NCBI GenBank assembly: GCA_028023455.1
Contig: JAQFVV010012497.1
Span: forward strand, 3,348,001-3,412,000
DNA length: 64,000 nucleotides
Origin: Epiperipatus broadwayi
Lineage: Eukaryota > Onychophora > Udeonychophora > Euonychophora > Peripatidae
Reading direction: 5' to 3'
The position numbers were made by a program, and so were the translations under genes. The notes beneath the pieces were generated by a model. It saw only the letters and a list, made by a program, of their open reading frames with translations. It made no database searches and was not told the origin of the DNA. Of this stretch, positions 23,641 to 35,120 are shown in pieces. The stretch's first letter is position 1; every line of letters starts with the position of its first letter.

Positions 23641-25380
23641 TGTAACGGTCAGGATGAGCTGATAGTCGCAAAATCACCACCAGAGTGACTTAAACTGCCA
23701 CAACCCATTCCAACCTACGTACTACTTCACTTTTTTTTAGGCTTGGTGATCAGGGAGAGGTAGAAACTCTTAAAATTAGATTACAACTATATGACTTCCC
23801 TGTGGCAAAACAAGACACCAATGTAATGTATATATATATAATACAAACCCTTTATTAGTAGTTAAAGTTACAAACAAATAAACCAAAGAAGTGACTACAG
23901 CTTAATTAGGTTGGTAGACTTATAAGATCGTGGAATTACATTAATTAGTGATTACAAATATAAAAGTTTCAAAGTATAATGGATCTATAAATAAGGGATC
24001 TCGGATGGTGAACACATCTGATTTTTGGGGCAGATATCCCTCAAGCGGGTACATGATAATAATTAAAATAAGGTAAGTTTACTTTAACTCTAGAAAATAC
24101 AGTTAAATAGCTAAATGCATAACTCTCATATCATGACCAATAAAAGCTGAAACATCAAACTTTAATACACACAAGGGATAAGGAAGGCAGTACTGAGTTG
24201 CTAAAGTAATAAATAAATAATGAAGTAGACAGGAATATGATCGCCTCCACGATGTCATATCCAAGTCTTTTAAATAAGGCGCGAGAGAAATATCTTCGCT
24301 GCGAAGTTAGATACAAATTTCATAAAATAAATGAGTCATGGAATGAAGTAATGAGCAACTTCATATAACCCTAAATAGCTCTCATTAAAAGGCAGGAATG
24401 ATCCACTGCACTGGTAACAAGAAATAAGAAGACTCTCTGGATCTGGATAATAAAGGACTGTTCCCACATTTGTGTGGAACTTAGACAAACGGAACCCATC
24501 AAATTAAATCTTCGAAGCAGGGATATACACCTGCTGAAGAAAGGCAGTAAAATAATAAAGAAAAGACAACCCAGTAATGCTATATTTATATATAATAATA
24601 AATATTTGGACTTAAATTTAAATCTATAAAACGTAAATAGTCATGCTATAGGTTTGTCACATGTTAATCCCTGCTTAGAGATCTGCCCATAGGTCTTACA
24701 GATACAAAGAAATTATTGATACATAGGGCGCTAATATTAAATTTGAATTAAAAGTTTTAAAGAATAAACTATGTATCTTACAGTTATACATATATATTTG
24801 TCAAAAGTAAAGAAACGAAGTTTTAACTTCAAACATTAAATTTATTTATAAAAAATTGAAGGTCTGTTTATAAATCCAAGGTATGCAGTATAGAGAATAA
24901 AATTTGCTTTAACATTTTAACACTATTTTAAATTTGAAAGTTTTATGTAAACCATTCAAATACTAATTTTGAAATAATAATAAAAACATATTCGAATCAG
25001 AAGGAAGGGAATTTAAATATCTTGTTTTAATTAATTGCTGGACTTTTTTTTTGAGATAATGTCAAATGTTTTTAAATCATTGAAATCTTTTAGTAAATTT
25101 ACCTGTCTGATTCTTAAACAATAAGTCTTAACAAAATTTAAGAAAGATTGAGTATATATTGCAATAGTCAGTCTTCCTTACTATGTATAATTAAGCATAG
25201 TTAAGAAAATATTTAAATAATGGGTAAGATATCTAAATAAACATATTTTACAGAATAATTAGTTTATAATTATTTAAAGCAAAGAAAGAGAGGCTTTTAT
25301 CATTTAAAATTTATCATTTATTGAACCAGATCTTTGAAAGATGTTGGCAAACAGTAGAATTGTCTGGTCACTTCGTGACA
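23641..25380. mobile_element. possible LTR of a retrotransposon
   Basis: It starts TGTAACGGTCAGGATGAGC and may end in CTTCGTGACA at 25380, giving TG...CA ends. About eight bases on comes TTGGGGGCTTCCC, similar to a primer-binding site complementary to tRNA-Pro. Patches inside (23641-23780, 24000-24060, 24250-24480) are richer in G+C than the surroundings. No target duplication or gag/pol frame was found, so the ends and the identity are uncertain. Confidence 0.35.
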
Positions 25381-25630
25381 TTATATATTGGGGGCTTCCC
25401 TTATAGCATGTCAGCAACATGGATGGTCAAAGGTAAGCAAGGACTTTATCAGCCTAGCATTCTATAAGTTCAGGGAACTCCATATTCAGCTGCACCAGAG
25501 CTGAGCAGAGAAATTATGGTGATCTACTCAATCATAACATGAGGTAATTTAACAATTTAAAAAAAACTTTACAACAAAATTTATCAAAATTACAAGAAAT
25601 ATGCAGTAACCAACTCTCCAAGAAGTGTAT

Positions 25631-26590
25631 TATTTAAACAGGCAAAACTCTTCATACAGTAGTGCCACCACCTGCCAACCAGAGGTAATCAATGGATGCC
25701 AGAAGGCTTTTGCATAAAATCCCCATCTAGTGCCTATTCATCTAATATTCCCAGACTAGTTTCTGGCTTGTGGCCTTTGTCAGTGAGGAGCCTTGGATAG
25801 ACCACTGCACCTAGATCTTATAATCTAATGCAACCTTCCAGCAGCCACGTTTTATCTCTACTTAACTACAAAACTATGAGAATGAAATCGAAAATACAAT
25901 AATATTTTCAATCTAACCTCAATAGCTTATATAGTCATATGGGTCTAAACTCAGTTCAGCACCCATACATTTTGGTGTCTTTGGCTTTTTAAGAACCATA
26001 GCCACCACTATCCTATTAGGCAGGATTGGTCTTACATCACTGCACATCACATGATCACCATCTCTTATGCTAGCACATAACTGCTATTAAACAGATAGTG
26101 CCACCCTGTGTGGAAAGTTTTGCCTGTTTAATAACAGTTATATGCTAGCATAAGAGATGGTTATCATGTGATGTGCAGTAGTTTAACACCAATCCTGTCC
26201 AATAGGTTAGTGGTAGTTATGGTTGTTATAGAACCAAAGACACCAAAAGGTATGGGTGCTGAAGTGAGTTCAGACCCATATGACTATATAAGCTATTGAG
26301 CTTAGATTGAAAATATTATTGTGTTTTCAATTTCATTCTCATAGTTTTGTAGTTAAGTAGAGATAAAAGGTGGCTGCTGGAGGGTTGCATTAGATATTAA
26401 GATCTAGGTGCAGTGCTCTCAGATCCAAGACTCCTCACTGATGAAGGACACAAGCCAGAAACTAGTCTGGGGATATTGGATGAGTAGGCACTAGATGGGG
26501 ATTTTATGTAAAAGCCTTCTGGCATCCATTGATCACTCTGGTTGTCTCAGGATGGCAGTACTGTATAGAGAGTTTTGCCTGTTTAATAAC
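25631..26590. mobile_element. ~960-bp palindromic element, arms ~465 bp
   Basis: Left arm 25631-26094 and right arm 26124-26590 are inverted copies. Landmarks are AAACAGGCAAAACTCTTCAT, TAATCAATGGATGCCAGAAG, CATATGGGTCTAAACTCAGT and CACATGATCACCATCTCTTA with their complements in the other arm. The centre is a 29-bp spacer. The right arm is followed at once by a third, direct copy of the inner unit (26575-26635). The arms carry the TCCTCACTGATGAAGG.C-type segment also seen at 9.2 kb. No protein frame. I infer two inverted copies of one retroelement-tail repeat. Confidence 0.85.
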
Positions 26591-27672
26591 AGTTGTGTAC
26601 TAGCATAAGAGATGGTGATCATGTGATGTTAAGTGTATTCTTTCTGAAGTTTACAGTAGTGACTAACTAATCCCCTCTTCTTTTGCCTCTCTATCTATAT
26701 ATAGCTTAAAACAAAGGTCAGCTGTTCTCTAAACTAATTAATTAATTAAACTTCAAGTAAAATTCTTTTCTTTATTATCTATTGATTAGAATCCTAATGC
26801 AATGTAATTTTGAAATTTTATTAATTGCATTTCTTGATTAAATTCCATCTTTGATTTTATCTGATTCTACAATAATTATGTTTTGTCATCTTTTCTCTAA
26901 ATAATTATAAAATTAGAATTTAATTTATACATTAAAATTTTTTAATATTTTCAACTTAATAGCAAATATATACATGAAGCCCATATATATATGATGTATA
27001 TATATGACTGCTTCAATATATACATATATTCCATATTTATTGTTAAAAGGATGTTGTCTTGGCAACAGTTTGAATTTATTGATTGATGTTGGGATTGTCT
27101 GTTAACTGGTTTTTAATGATATATATATCAATAACCACCAGATATGGAATAAATCTTCCATAAATATAGTGAGATAAAGTCTCAAAAATGTCAACATTCA
27201 GTTGTTATCATGCTATTTTTATAGAAGATTTTTATATGATCTTATGGTTATTTTCAATTATATTTGGCTACAAGTTATTTGGTTACATATAATGTTAGTG
27301 TGTGTATGTGAATATGTATTGTATATGCACATATTGGTAATAAATCAGAAATATATATATATTTTAATCTTTATTTTGCTTCTTGGATACAGATAAGCAA
27401 GGTAATTATTTTTTTTTTGGTAATTTTTTAACTTATTTATGTCTTGTGAGAAAGTATGATATTTAATAATTGCACTTTTTTTTAATTGAATATTTTATGT
27501 ATTAATAATCTATTCTGTTATATAGTGTGTGTATTTTAGGTCTTTGTTATAAGGTACATTAAAAAAAAAAAATTAAATGATCAAAGCAAACTTTTAATAT
27601 TCATCCACACTTTTTCTCATTGCAGTTATTATTAGTATGTGAATATCACAAGGTGAACGAATATGGATGGGT
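26591..27672. other. hexokinase intron: simple repeats and a dispersed repeat
   Basis: It begins with a third copy of the palindrome inner unit (TAATAACAGTTGTGTACTAGC ... GATGGTGATCATGTGATG, to about 26630). After that there are AT-rich tracts and TATATA runs (26975-27010), and the partner of the 16.6-kb repeat at about 27010-27120. No gene recognised. Confidence 0.5.
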
Positions 27673-27884
27673 GTCAAGCAATATCTTTATTTTGCTGATA
27701 GAGGGACCTCGCAAACCATGACATAGGATAAGGACTTTTATAAAGATAAGATGCTTCAGATTGGTCTATATAAGAGGAAAATTAGAGTAAAGATAAAATG
27801 GCTGTTCTTATTTTTATAAAAGTCACTATCTTCTGTCGTGGTTTGAGAGGCCCCTCTATCAGCAAAATAAAGATATTGATTGAC
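27673..27884. mobile_element. foldback MITE with ~60-bp arms
   Basis: GTCAAGCAATATCTTTATTT continues as TGCTGATAGAGGG at the left, and the inverse CCCTCTATCAGCAAAATAAA ... GATTGAC closes the right. The inner arms CCATGACATAGGATAAGGAC/GTCACTATCTTCTGTCGTGG also pair with mismatches. A shortened relative, with the same right flank, lies at 28438-28597. Confidence 0.75.
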
Positions 27885-27967
27885 TATTATAAATTTCAAG
27901 GTGCATTTAATACAGGTTATAGCCTGTCTTAAAAATATTTACATGTACTTCCTGTGCACTTAATAAA

Positions 27968-28247
27968 TAATTAATTGAGATTGCACTTTATGCAAAAAAG
28001 TGAAGCTTGTCTAACTCTTACAAAGTTATATGGCTTAGCGCTTTCGGAGACCTTGAGTCTCCATAATCATAGCCTACTTTTAACTGAAGTTTAGTTGTGG
28101 TTTATGTAAAATTTATGCAAATTTTATAATGACCATTTTCTGGAGATTGTAAAGCACGATTCTTTCCGGTTTAAGCGCTAACCATATAACTTTGTAAGAG
28201 TTAGTCAAGCTTCACTTTTTTGCATAAAGCGCAATCTCAATTAATTA
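27968..28247. mobile_element. 280-bp MITE with ~80-bp terminal inverted repeats
   Basis: The termini read TAATTAATTGAGATTGC at both ends. Pairing runs on through TTTATGCAAAAAAGTGAAGC, CTAACTCTTACAAAGTTATA and TTAGCGCTT with only a few mismatches. A small perfect palindrome, GGAGACCTTGAGTCTCC, lies just inside. Non-coding. It is inserted between two copies of a related repeat (27885-27931 and 28551-28597). Confidence 0.85.
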
Positions 28248-28437
28248 CTAATCAAAGGTGAAGTAAAAACTATTATTTTATTTTAATAAATAATTATAAC
28301 TTTACAATAGTTTATATATTTTCAGTATAAAGATTGTAATATTAACTCGTTATAAATCGCAAGATTTCACGAGTGTTAATTTGTATAGGAAATAGTGGAC
28401 AAACAATGGAGAGAACAACAGCTTCATGCTCCCAAAT

Positions 28438-28597
28438 CAAGATGCTTCAGATTGGCCTATATAAGTGGAAAGTTAGGTTAAAGATAAGATGGCCGCTTGG
28501 GCCATGGTTTCAGAGGTCCCTCTATCGGCAAAATAAAAATATGCTTGACTATTATAAATTTCAAGGTGCATTTAATACAGGTTATAGTCTGTCTTAA
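28438..28597 (+). repeat. second copy of the 27.7-kb repeat unit with its flank
   Basis: AAGATGCTTCAGATTGGCCT ... AAGATAAGATGGC ... CCCTCTATCGGCAAAATAAA ... GACTATTATAAATTTCAAGG matches 27745-27931 closely. The shared right flank beyond the MITE end shows that a larger unit was duplicated, not just the MITE. Confidence 0.7.
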
Positions 28598-29045
28598 AAG
28601 TATTGTGGATTAAAATGGAAAATTAAGAAAATAAAAATAAATAGAAATTATTTAAATCATTTAGACTTTGCTGATGTGATTATTTTCACAAATAATGTTT
28701 CAGAATTTGGTACTTTGATATTAGAGCTGCAACATGGAGCATGTATTAGACTTACTGTGCCTGTTCACATTCGTGTCAATCTGCTGCTAACTTTGTAATC
28801 TTAGGGATCTGACCAAAATAATGTATATTCATACCTTGTACGTGACTTTTTGACAAAAAAAAAAAAAACGATCTTGTACATGGTATTTTGGCAATATTTA
28901 CAAAGTTATCAGCAGGTTGATACAAATGTGAACAAGTGCAGTAGATTTAATACATGCTCCGTGTTGCAGGACTAAAAATAAATAAAAGTAAAAACATAAT
29001 ATATTTATCATTTTCAATAAGAAATATATAATTTTAAACAAGACA
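28598..29045 (+). pseudogene. RTE reverse transcriptase fragment, interrupted by a MITE
   Basis: TATTGTGGATTAAAATGG ... AATTATTTAAATCATTTAGA ... TTTGCTGATGTGATTATTTT matches the FAD-box region of the RTE at 11805-11900, in the same orientation. After the MITE (28728-28968), GGACTAAAAATAAATAAAAG continues with the equivalent of 11952 onward (GGACTAAAGATAAATGTTAA). The frame LDFADVIIFTNN is followed by many stops; the element is dead. Confidence 0.75.
28728..28968. mobile_element. 241-bp MITE inserted in an RTE fragment
   Basis: The ends are TGCAACATGGAGCATGTATT on the left and its inverse AATACATGCTCCGTGTTGCA on the right. Pairing continues through TAGACTTACTGTGCCTGTTC and the TCTGCTGCTAACTTTGTAA block. 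A poly-A tract lies near the centre. The same family is present at 54765-54992. Comparison with the RTE at 11.9 kb shows the insertion point in a GAGCTGCA-like site, so TGCA may be the target. Confidence 0.85.
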
Positions 29046-29435
29046 TTCAAATGTGTATGACTTGGACACTAACAACTTTTAAGAAAGAACATTTGAGATC
29101 AAAAAAAAAAGTGATTTGCGATCTTAATGAAATGACAGCATCATACAAAAAAAATTGTTAGTTTAAATACACACTAAACAAATATTAAATGATTTTAGTT
29201 TTTAAATAATATTTATAAAAACACATTAAATATACTCATACGATATTTACCATGTAATATATAACAGGAATTGCCGCCTTGAAACAAAAAATTTAATATT
29301 ACCACAGAAAATGGAGATCTGTACTAAAAATTTTCTCTCTGAAAATGTGGCACATGATTGCAGAGTATGTTGGATTTTCAAAGGACTGCTAATACAACCA
29401 AAAAAAAAAAACTGAACAAAAATCACAAAATATAT

Positions 29436-31165
29436 TGTAACGGTATATATAATTCAGAGCCTCACTTGGATGCGCCATATGTAACGGTATGCCCCCTCTC
29501 AATAAGATAAGTTAAGGAGTCGCATCTCACTATAGTCAGATTTAAGGTCTTCATATAGGATGCCACGAATGATGTGATTTAATTTTGATATAAAACTATA
29601 TTTGTTCCCAATAACTAATTTATTATTTTAAAAAAATTATTATATCCAACCACATCAAATCAATTTTCACCTTAATTAACTTTACCGTTATGCTCAGATT
29701 TCGAACTCAGGGAAGTTTAACACTTTACTCTTTTCAGGGGTTCCTATCAATATTTTAAAGTAATATTAACAACGAATCTCACTAACTCTTTAATTCAAAT
29801 AAAACAAAATTGAAGACTTCATTTAATATAAAAAACATACTTATTTATTTAACACTTAAATAATTTAAATTTTACAATATATATAAAAAAATATTTATAT
29901 ATCTACCTCCTTATATTAAAAATATAAACATTCTCTTTGCTTACGGTAGATATATTTTCTAAACCTATAACACTACGTGATTTTACAATTTATTTAAAAT
30001 ATAAGTATCCTAATATTTAGACAATTATATTAACGCTAATTTACACTAATTAGATAATACAAATAATAATCCAATTATTTGTATATAACACCTTCATTCG
30101 TTAAAATGATTGTCAGTCAAGTTATATTTATTAATATAAAAATATATACTTCACAACAATGTTAATCATTTATTTCTTTATCACACATTACATTTATTAG
30201 TCTATTTTGATTAGTATAAACAATGTAGTGTCATGTCATGGAAAATAATATGTGGATTCAAAAATAGTTTAATATCTTACCTCTAAGTTCACATTATCCC
30301 GTTCCCAAAATTAACATTTATTAACCGATATTTAAATCTTTATTAATCATAAATAAAAACAAAAATATTCTAAATTATTAATTCTCTACGATGATAAAGA
30401 AAATGAAATTAACTTTTCCTAATTATAATTTTCAAAAATCCCAAATGGCATTTATAAAAGTTAATGTTCCTCGCGAGAATGAAAATCCTTCGAAGACGCA
30501 GTTTTTTGATTCCTTTGTTGTTAAACATTAAAGAGAATAATATTAGGATATCCTAAGTTGACATTTAGTTTCCTCTTTATATTCATCTTCTTAATATAAA
30601 GTTCCTTCATTAATATTTATAATTCCATTTTGAAGATCTAATTTTTATAATTTTAAGGCATTCATAATTCCATTTTGAAGATCTAATTTCTTTATAATTC
30701 TAAAGCATTCGGCAAACGATGTTATTCCCACATATATGTTTGATTAGGCAAGTGCATTTTATCTATCCCATGATAAATATTTGTATTCTAGCCACTTGCA
30801 TTTTCTTTATAATGTAAAGTACATTAAATTTGAATGACGTTTTTATAAACATATTCTTTTTTTTTAAGATGCTGTTTAGATTTTAAAACGTAATTCAAAC
30901 AATTTTTTCTATAAAACACGAAAATATATTTAGATTACTTTCGTTGAACAAGTATAAGAAACTTCTTTTAATGAGTATTAAATTGTTTAAAATATAAACT
31001 TCAACTTACACTGTTATTTGTAATCAAACATAGTAAAAGTTTTTATGAAAATATAGCTGATAAAAATAGAATCCTTATTCTTCTAATAACAAGAATAGAA
31101 TAATTATTTCATGTCTCGCTCCATCAGCTCGCTGAAGCATACCCATTCTCATTGTTGCAATAACA
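29436..31165. mobile_element. possible LTR-type block beginning TGTAACGG
   Basis: TGTAACGGTAT occurs at 29436 and again at 29480, separated by a short segment with CACTTGGATGCGCCATA. The block then runs without coding potential to a possible TAACA end near 31165. The opening matches the start of the 23641 block for eight bases. The composition varies inside (CG-containing patches at 30470-30500). A retroviral-type LTR is one reading, but no target duplication, gag or pol was found. Confidence 0.25.
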
Positions 31166-31410
31166 ATTAGATATTAAAACACTAAGTTAATTTCACTTTC
31201 TTTAATTCAATAAACTGTGAACCCAGAGGTCATTTATCACCTTGTCAACAGTCTTTTGTCAACAACATCATTTTTCATTTTAAAGAATGAAAAATAGTAA
31301 CTTTATATATTTATTTTCATAAGTATAATAATAATGTAAATATAATCTATACATATTGATTACATAAATGTATGAGTATGTATGAGTATATATATACTCC
31401 TACAATATAT

Positions 31411-31650
31411 ATATATTAATTATAAGACTGAAAATGTCCAAGTATTACAAAAAAATCAGATCGCGTTGATAAAGAAAAACATGTTTCCACGTGGACTGGG
31501 ATTTTCAGTAGAAATGCTAATAAACATATTTTTTTGTTATAAACAAATTAAACCAAAAAAAAAAATGCATATTAATTATGAGACTGAAAATGTTGAAGCA
31601 TTATGAAAAAAAAGATTGCCTTGATAAACAAAAACACGTTTCTACACATA
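31411..31650 (+). repeat. direct repeat, two units 155 bp apart
   Basis: TATTAATTATAAGACTGAAAATGT..AAG.ATTA near 31412 recurs near 31569. Both are followed by AAAAAA.T..G.GATTG/GTTGATAAA.AAAAACA.GTTTC. A further relative may start at 42840 (AGTATTACAAAAACAATTGT ... GTCCAGGTACATGTCTGGGA). Unknown family. Confidence 0.5.
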
Positions 31651-31849
31651 CACTCGCAGAGTTTATTTCCTTTCAATTTGACATCATCGTGACATTACAC
31701 ATTTGTTGTGCGTGTGAAAAGGCCTCCTATGTCCTCTACATTGCAGGTTTAATACCAAAGTACCCAGAATTCAGAATATTACAAAAACTAAGAAATGAAA
31801 ATGAGAAAGTAGAACCAAATAATAAATGCTAAAAAAGCAACACTATTAC

Positions 31850-32440
31850 AGTGAGTTTTCAAAAAAGGAGAAAATAAAGATTAATAATAATGAATTAGAA
31901 TCTAATGATTGTATGTATACATGCTAGTGCCAGATTTTTAATACAAATGTAAATGTAATAAAATCATAGAATTAAATTTAAAAATTCTGTTTTTACCAAA
32001 AATATCTTAATATCAAAAGTAATATTATACATGTTTGAAAAAGGTTTTTAATAAATCTGTTTTATCAATGCTTACTTATGGATATGTAACTATGGACATT
32101 CAATAGAAAATATAATGTAGAAACTTGAGATTTATATAGTCAATTATGAAGAGATATATTGTTGGAAGTAAAAGGGAGACATTAAAATTAAAATAAATAG
32201 TTGAAAAAACAAACACTAATATTGAAAAAATTAAGAGACTGAAATGAGATAGGAAAAAGAGATAATGATAAATGGCCAATTGAACCTTAAATTAGATCAT
32301 AAGAGGGGTGTAAAGGACTAGAAAGAAATCATATGTGAGTTTGGTGAATGAGGCAAGAAAATTTTTTAGTGTTATCGAGAAAAAAAATAGGAATCAAAAA
32401 AATTGTATTAAAATAAAAGATCTTCATTGTACAATGAATT
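31850..32440 (+). pseudogene. RTE LINE 3' fragment
   Basis: AAATAAAGATTAATAATAATGAATTAGAA, then TTTTTAATAAATCTGTTTTA and ATGCTTACTTATGGATATGT, correspond to 12015-12235 of the RTE (KIKIDYHELE ... LPLLTYGSE). The tail MKRYIVGSKR, TNIEKIKRLK and the AGAAATCATATGTGAG segment follow in the same order as in the RTE tail at 12290-12520. It is heavily mutated, with no open frame. Confidence 0.7.
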
Positions 32441-34387
32441 GAAAATGATGATGAAAAACAAATAATTGTTTTTGAAGTATACTTATAAATATTTTTCTGA
32501 GTATTCATAATCAATATTTTTGATGATATAATATTTTTTTAGAACTGTCATTGCTTATACTTCAATTTTTATTATTATTTAAAATTTTAAAGTTAAATGA
32601 AATATTATTTTTATTAATAATTCTTTTCTTTCACACTTGCAATCTTAATTTATTGAGACAAAATACTTATTATTACATTGTTCGTTGAAGAAACATTTGT
32701 TATATGGTTTACTCTAGGGATTATATATATATTATTTTATAGAAAAACTAATTTCAATATTCAAACCATAATAAATTGTAGATTGGCCACTTTAATAAAA
32801 CTTGTAAAAAATCTATTTTTTTATATCAATATTAATTATTAATTTGATAAAATAATGGTTCATTTTTATCCAGTTATCATATTATATGATAAATAAATCA
32901 ATAGTCAATATTGGAAAGGATGGAACTTTATATTAGCAGCAATCTTTTTAAAATATCAATCAATCCAACTTCACTGTTTCAATTAATATATAAGATTTAA
33001 ATTCTAATAAGTCCATAAATTAATAGTAGCTATTTCATATATAGATTGGTGATAATAATATTTTTTGAAAAAACTAATTCCAATGCACAAACCATAATAA
33101 TAATTCCCAAGACAAATCTCAAATGATGCATTGTCTCTTTCTCTCTCTTTATTTATATATACACATACAGAAAACTATTCAACATGCTTGAATCCTATGA
33201 AAATATACTATTTTTTAAACATTACCAATATAAAAAATTAAAATTTATTCACTTGTCGTCGTCCGTCCCCCCCTCCCAATTTTTTTAAAATTATTATTTT
33301 TACTGGCAATATAATAATTGTATAGAGGATATTAAAATCCTGTTACTATGTAGACAAATCTATGGTATTAAATAAATAATGATTTTTATTCAAATACTTG
33401 TAGTAATTTGCACCTTTTTTTTACTTGTCTTATAAACCAAGAGATTGATTTTATTATATATTTTTTTATTAAATCTGATGCTGAGTCTTTTGTACATTCT
33501 TCTTGTATATATGTTCATTTGGTGGCATTTTTATTTATTCATTTCTTTTTATCTATTTCTTTGTCATCTAGGAATGTTTTCTGAAAACTGGTGTCTCAGT
33601 TTTTCTCCGAAATTTATGTATTCTTAATTTTTTCTATCCTTTTGTTACCTACTATTTCATTACATTAAAATAAAGAGGTCTTGTTTTTTGTAATACAAAG
33701 GATTCATATTCATCTTGGCAATCTTATACTGTATATGTATATAGCCTATAAAATGAAATAAATCAGTAGAATATTAAATATTTTCTTTTATATTTTATTT
33801 ATGATATCAAATATTTGTTTTTAATTTTACATAAATTAAGTTTTTAGTTTTTTTTTTTTACAGTTATTATTCTTAATTAAATAATTATTTTATGATATAT
33901 TTTTATAGATTTCTCTATAAATAAAATATTCATTAACTTGTTTTCACATATGATTTTTTATATTCTAAATTACTGATTTGTACACCTTTATTTCAAACAC
34001 TTTATAAATATTGCTATTTCTTTTTGATAGTTTATGTAATCATTATTATTTTATGATTTAAGTAAATACATGTATTTTTTTATATTTATTATAAAATATA
34101 ATATTGAAAACTGCTCCCTATAGAACAATTTTTTAAATCAGCATAATAGCAAATCTATTAATTTGCGAATTATAAATAACTAAGATTATTTGGATTGATT
34201 CCAACCCAGAAATTGCTAAAACTATATATATTTTACCAAACTGATTTTACTTTATTTTCAAATGAGAAAATTTAATTGCACTTTTCTATTGAATATAATA
34301 CATAGTTTTAATAAACAAAAATTCTAACAAGGTAGAAGTAATTGTAATTAATATCTTCTTTCTTTTTCCATTTTATTTCATTAAAAA
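32441..34387. other. hexokinase intron: nothing recognised
   Basis: AT-rich sequence with short poly-C near 33267 and poly-T tracts. The ORF at 33445-33627 is hydrophobic and low-complexity. A weak duplicated phrase (AAAACTAATT.CAAT...CAAACCATAATAA) occurs at 32740 and 33070. Confidence 0.4.
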
Positions 34388-34415
34388 GTTTTGATTGTCT
34401 AGCAGTCTTCTTCAG
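34388..34415 (-). other. degenerate CTGAAGA-hairpin-like motif
   Basis: On the minus strand CTGAAGAAGACTGCTAGACA leads into ATCAAAAC. It is the outer relative of the motif at 35121-35148 and of 37617-37645 on the + strand. The hairpin stem is partly lost. Confidence 0.4.
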
Positions 34416-34590
34416 AACTACAAATATTTAAATACAAATGACCATAAAAGAAATTAAATGTTTTATTATAATTATATCTAAATATACATGATTCATATTT
34501 TAATTACATTTATTCATCTTAAATTATATTTATTTTATTTAATATTTATACTATATTATTTTTATCTTTTTTTTTTTTTAATATGTCAAA

Positions 34591-34661
34591 GCGTTGACCG
34601 GGAAGTGAACTCGGGCCAGTTGCTTGGAAGGCAGCTATACTAACCACTAGACCACCAGTGC
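34591..34661 (-). pseudogene. tRNA-Gly(TCC)-like pseudogene or SINE head
   Basis: The minus strand begins GCACTGGTGGTCTAGTGGTT, has the anticodon loop CTTCCAA (TCC) and T-arm CCGAGTTCACTTCCCGG, and closes with TCAACGC. It clearly descends from tRNA-Gly. Two mismatches in the acceptor stem, one in the anticodon stem and one in the T stem, plus the altered B box TTCACTT, argue against function. An A-rich run follows on the minus strand, as in SINE tails. It occupies one arm of the surrounding palindrome only. Confidence 0.8.
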
Positions 34662-35120
34662 TTGATTTTATTAATTAAATTAAATTATTCAATTAAATCT
34701 TTTAAAATTTAAATCATGCATTTATGTCCTGTTTCTCTTGAATGCATGTAAATAGATAATTTTTTATCCTATTTATGTTATTTCAGTCCTGTATTAATTG
34801 AATTTTTCACTTCACCTATGTGACAGTTTTTACATTTAATCTCACATACTTATTTATGCAGTTTTCAATATTTTTATTATATTATTTTTATATGTATTTA
34901 TTATCTAATGTGTTAAAAAAAAATTTTTTTTATTTACTGCTTTAAAATTCATTATATTATTAAATTTTCTATTAAATTTATTTAATAATTTTATTTGTAA
35001 CTATTGCCAAAATCACGCTTTTCTTTATTTTTGCCGTAATATCCTATAAATACAATTTATCCAAACTGTTTCAAACACTTTTTAGCAAAACTATTTATTT
35101 GTACATATACATACACCTAT

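Noticed and set aside
31578-31832. 84-codon ORF as a protein gene
   Set aside because: It begins inside a direct repeat unit and has no recognisable domain; the nearby 31850-32440 sequence is RTE relic in another frame.
34591-34661. Functional tRNA-Gly gene
   Set aside because: Acceptor, anticodon and T stems all contain mismatches and the B box is altered, so it is a relic.
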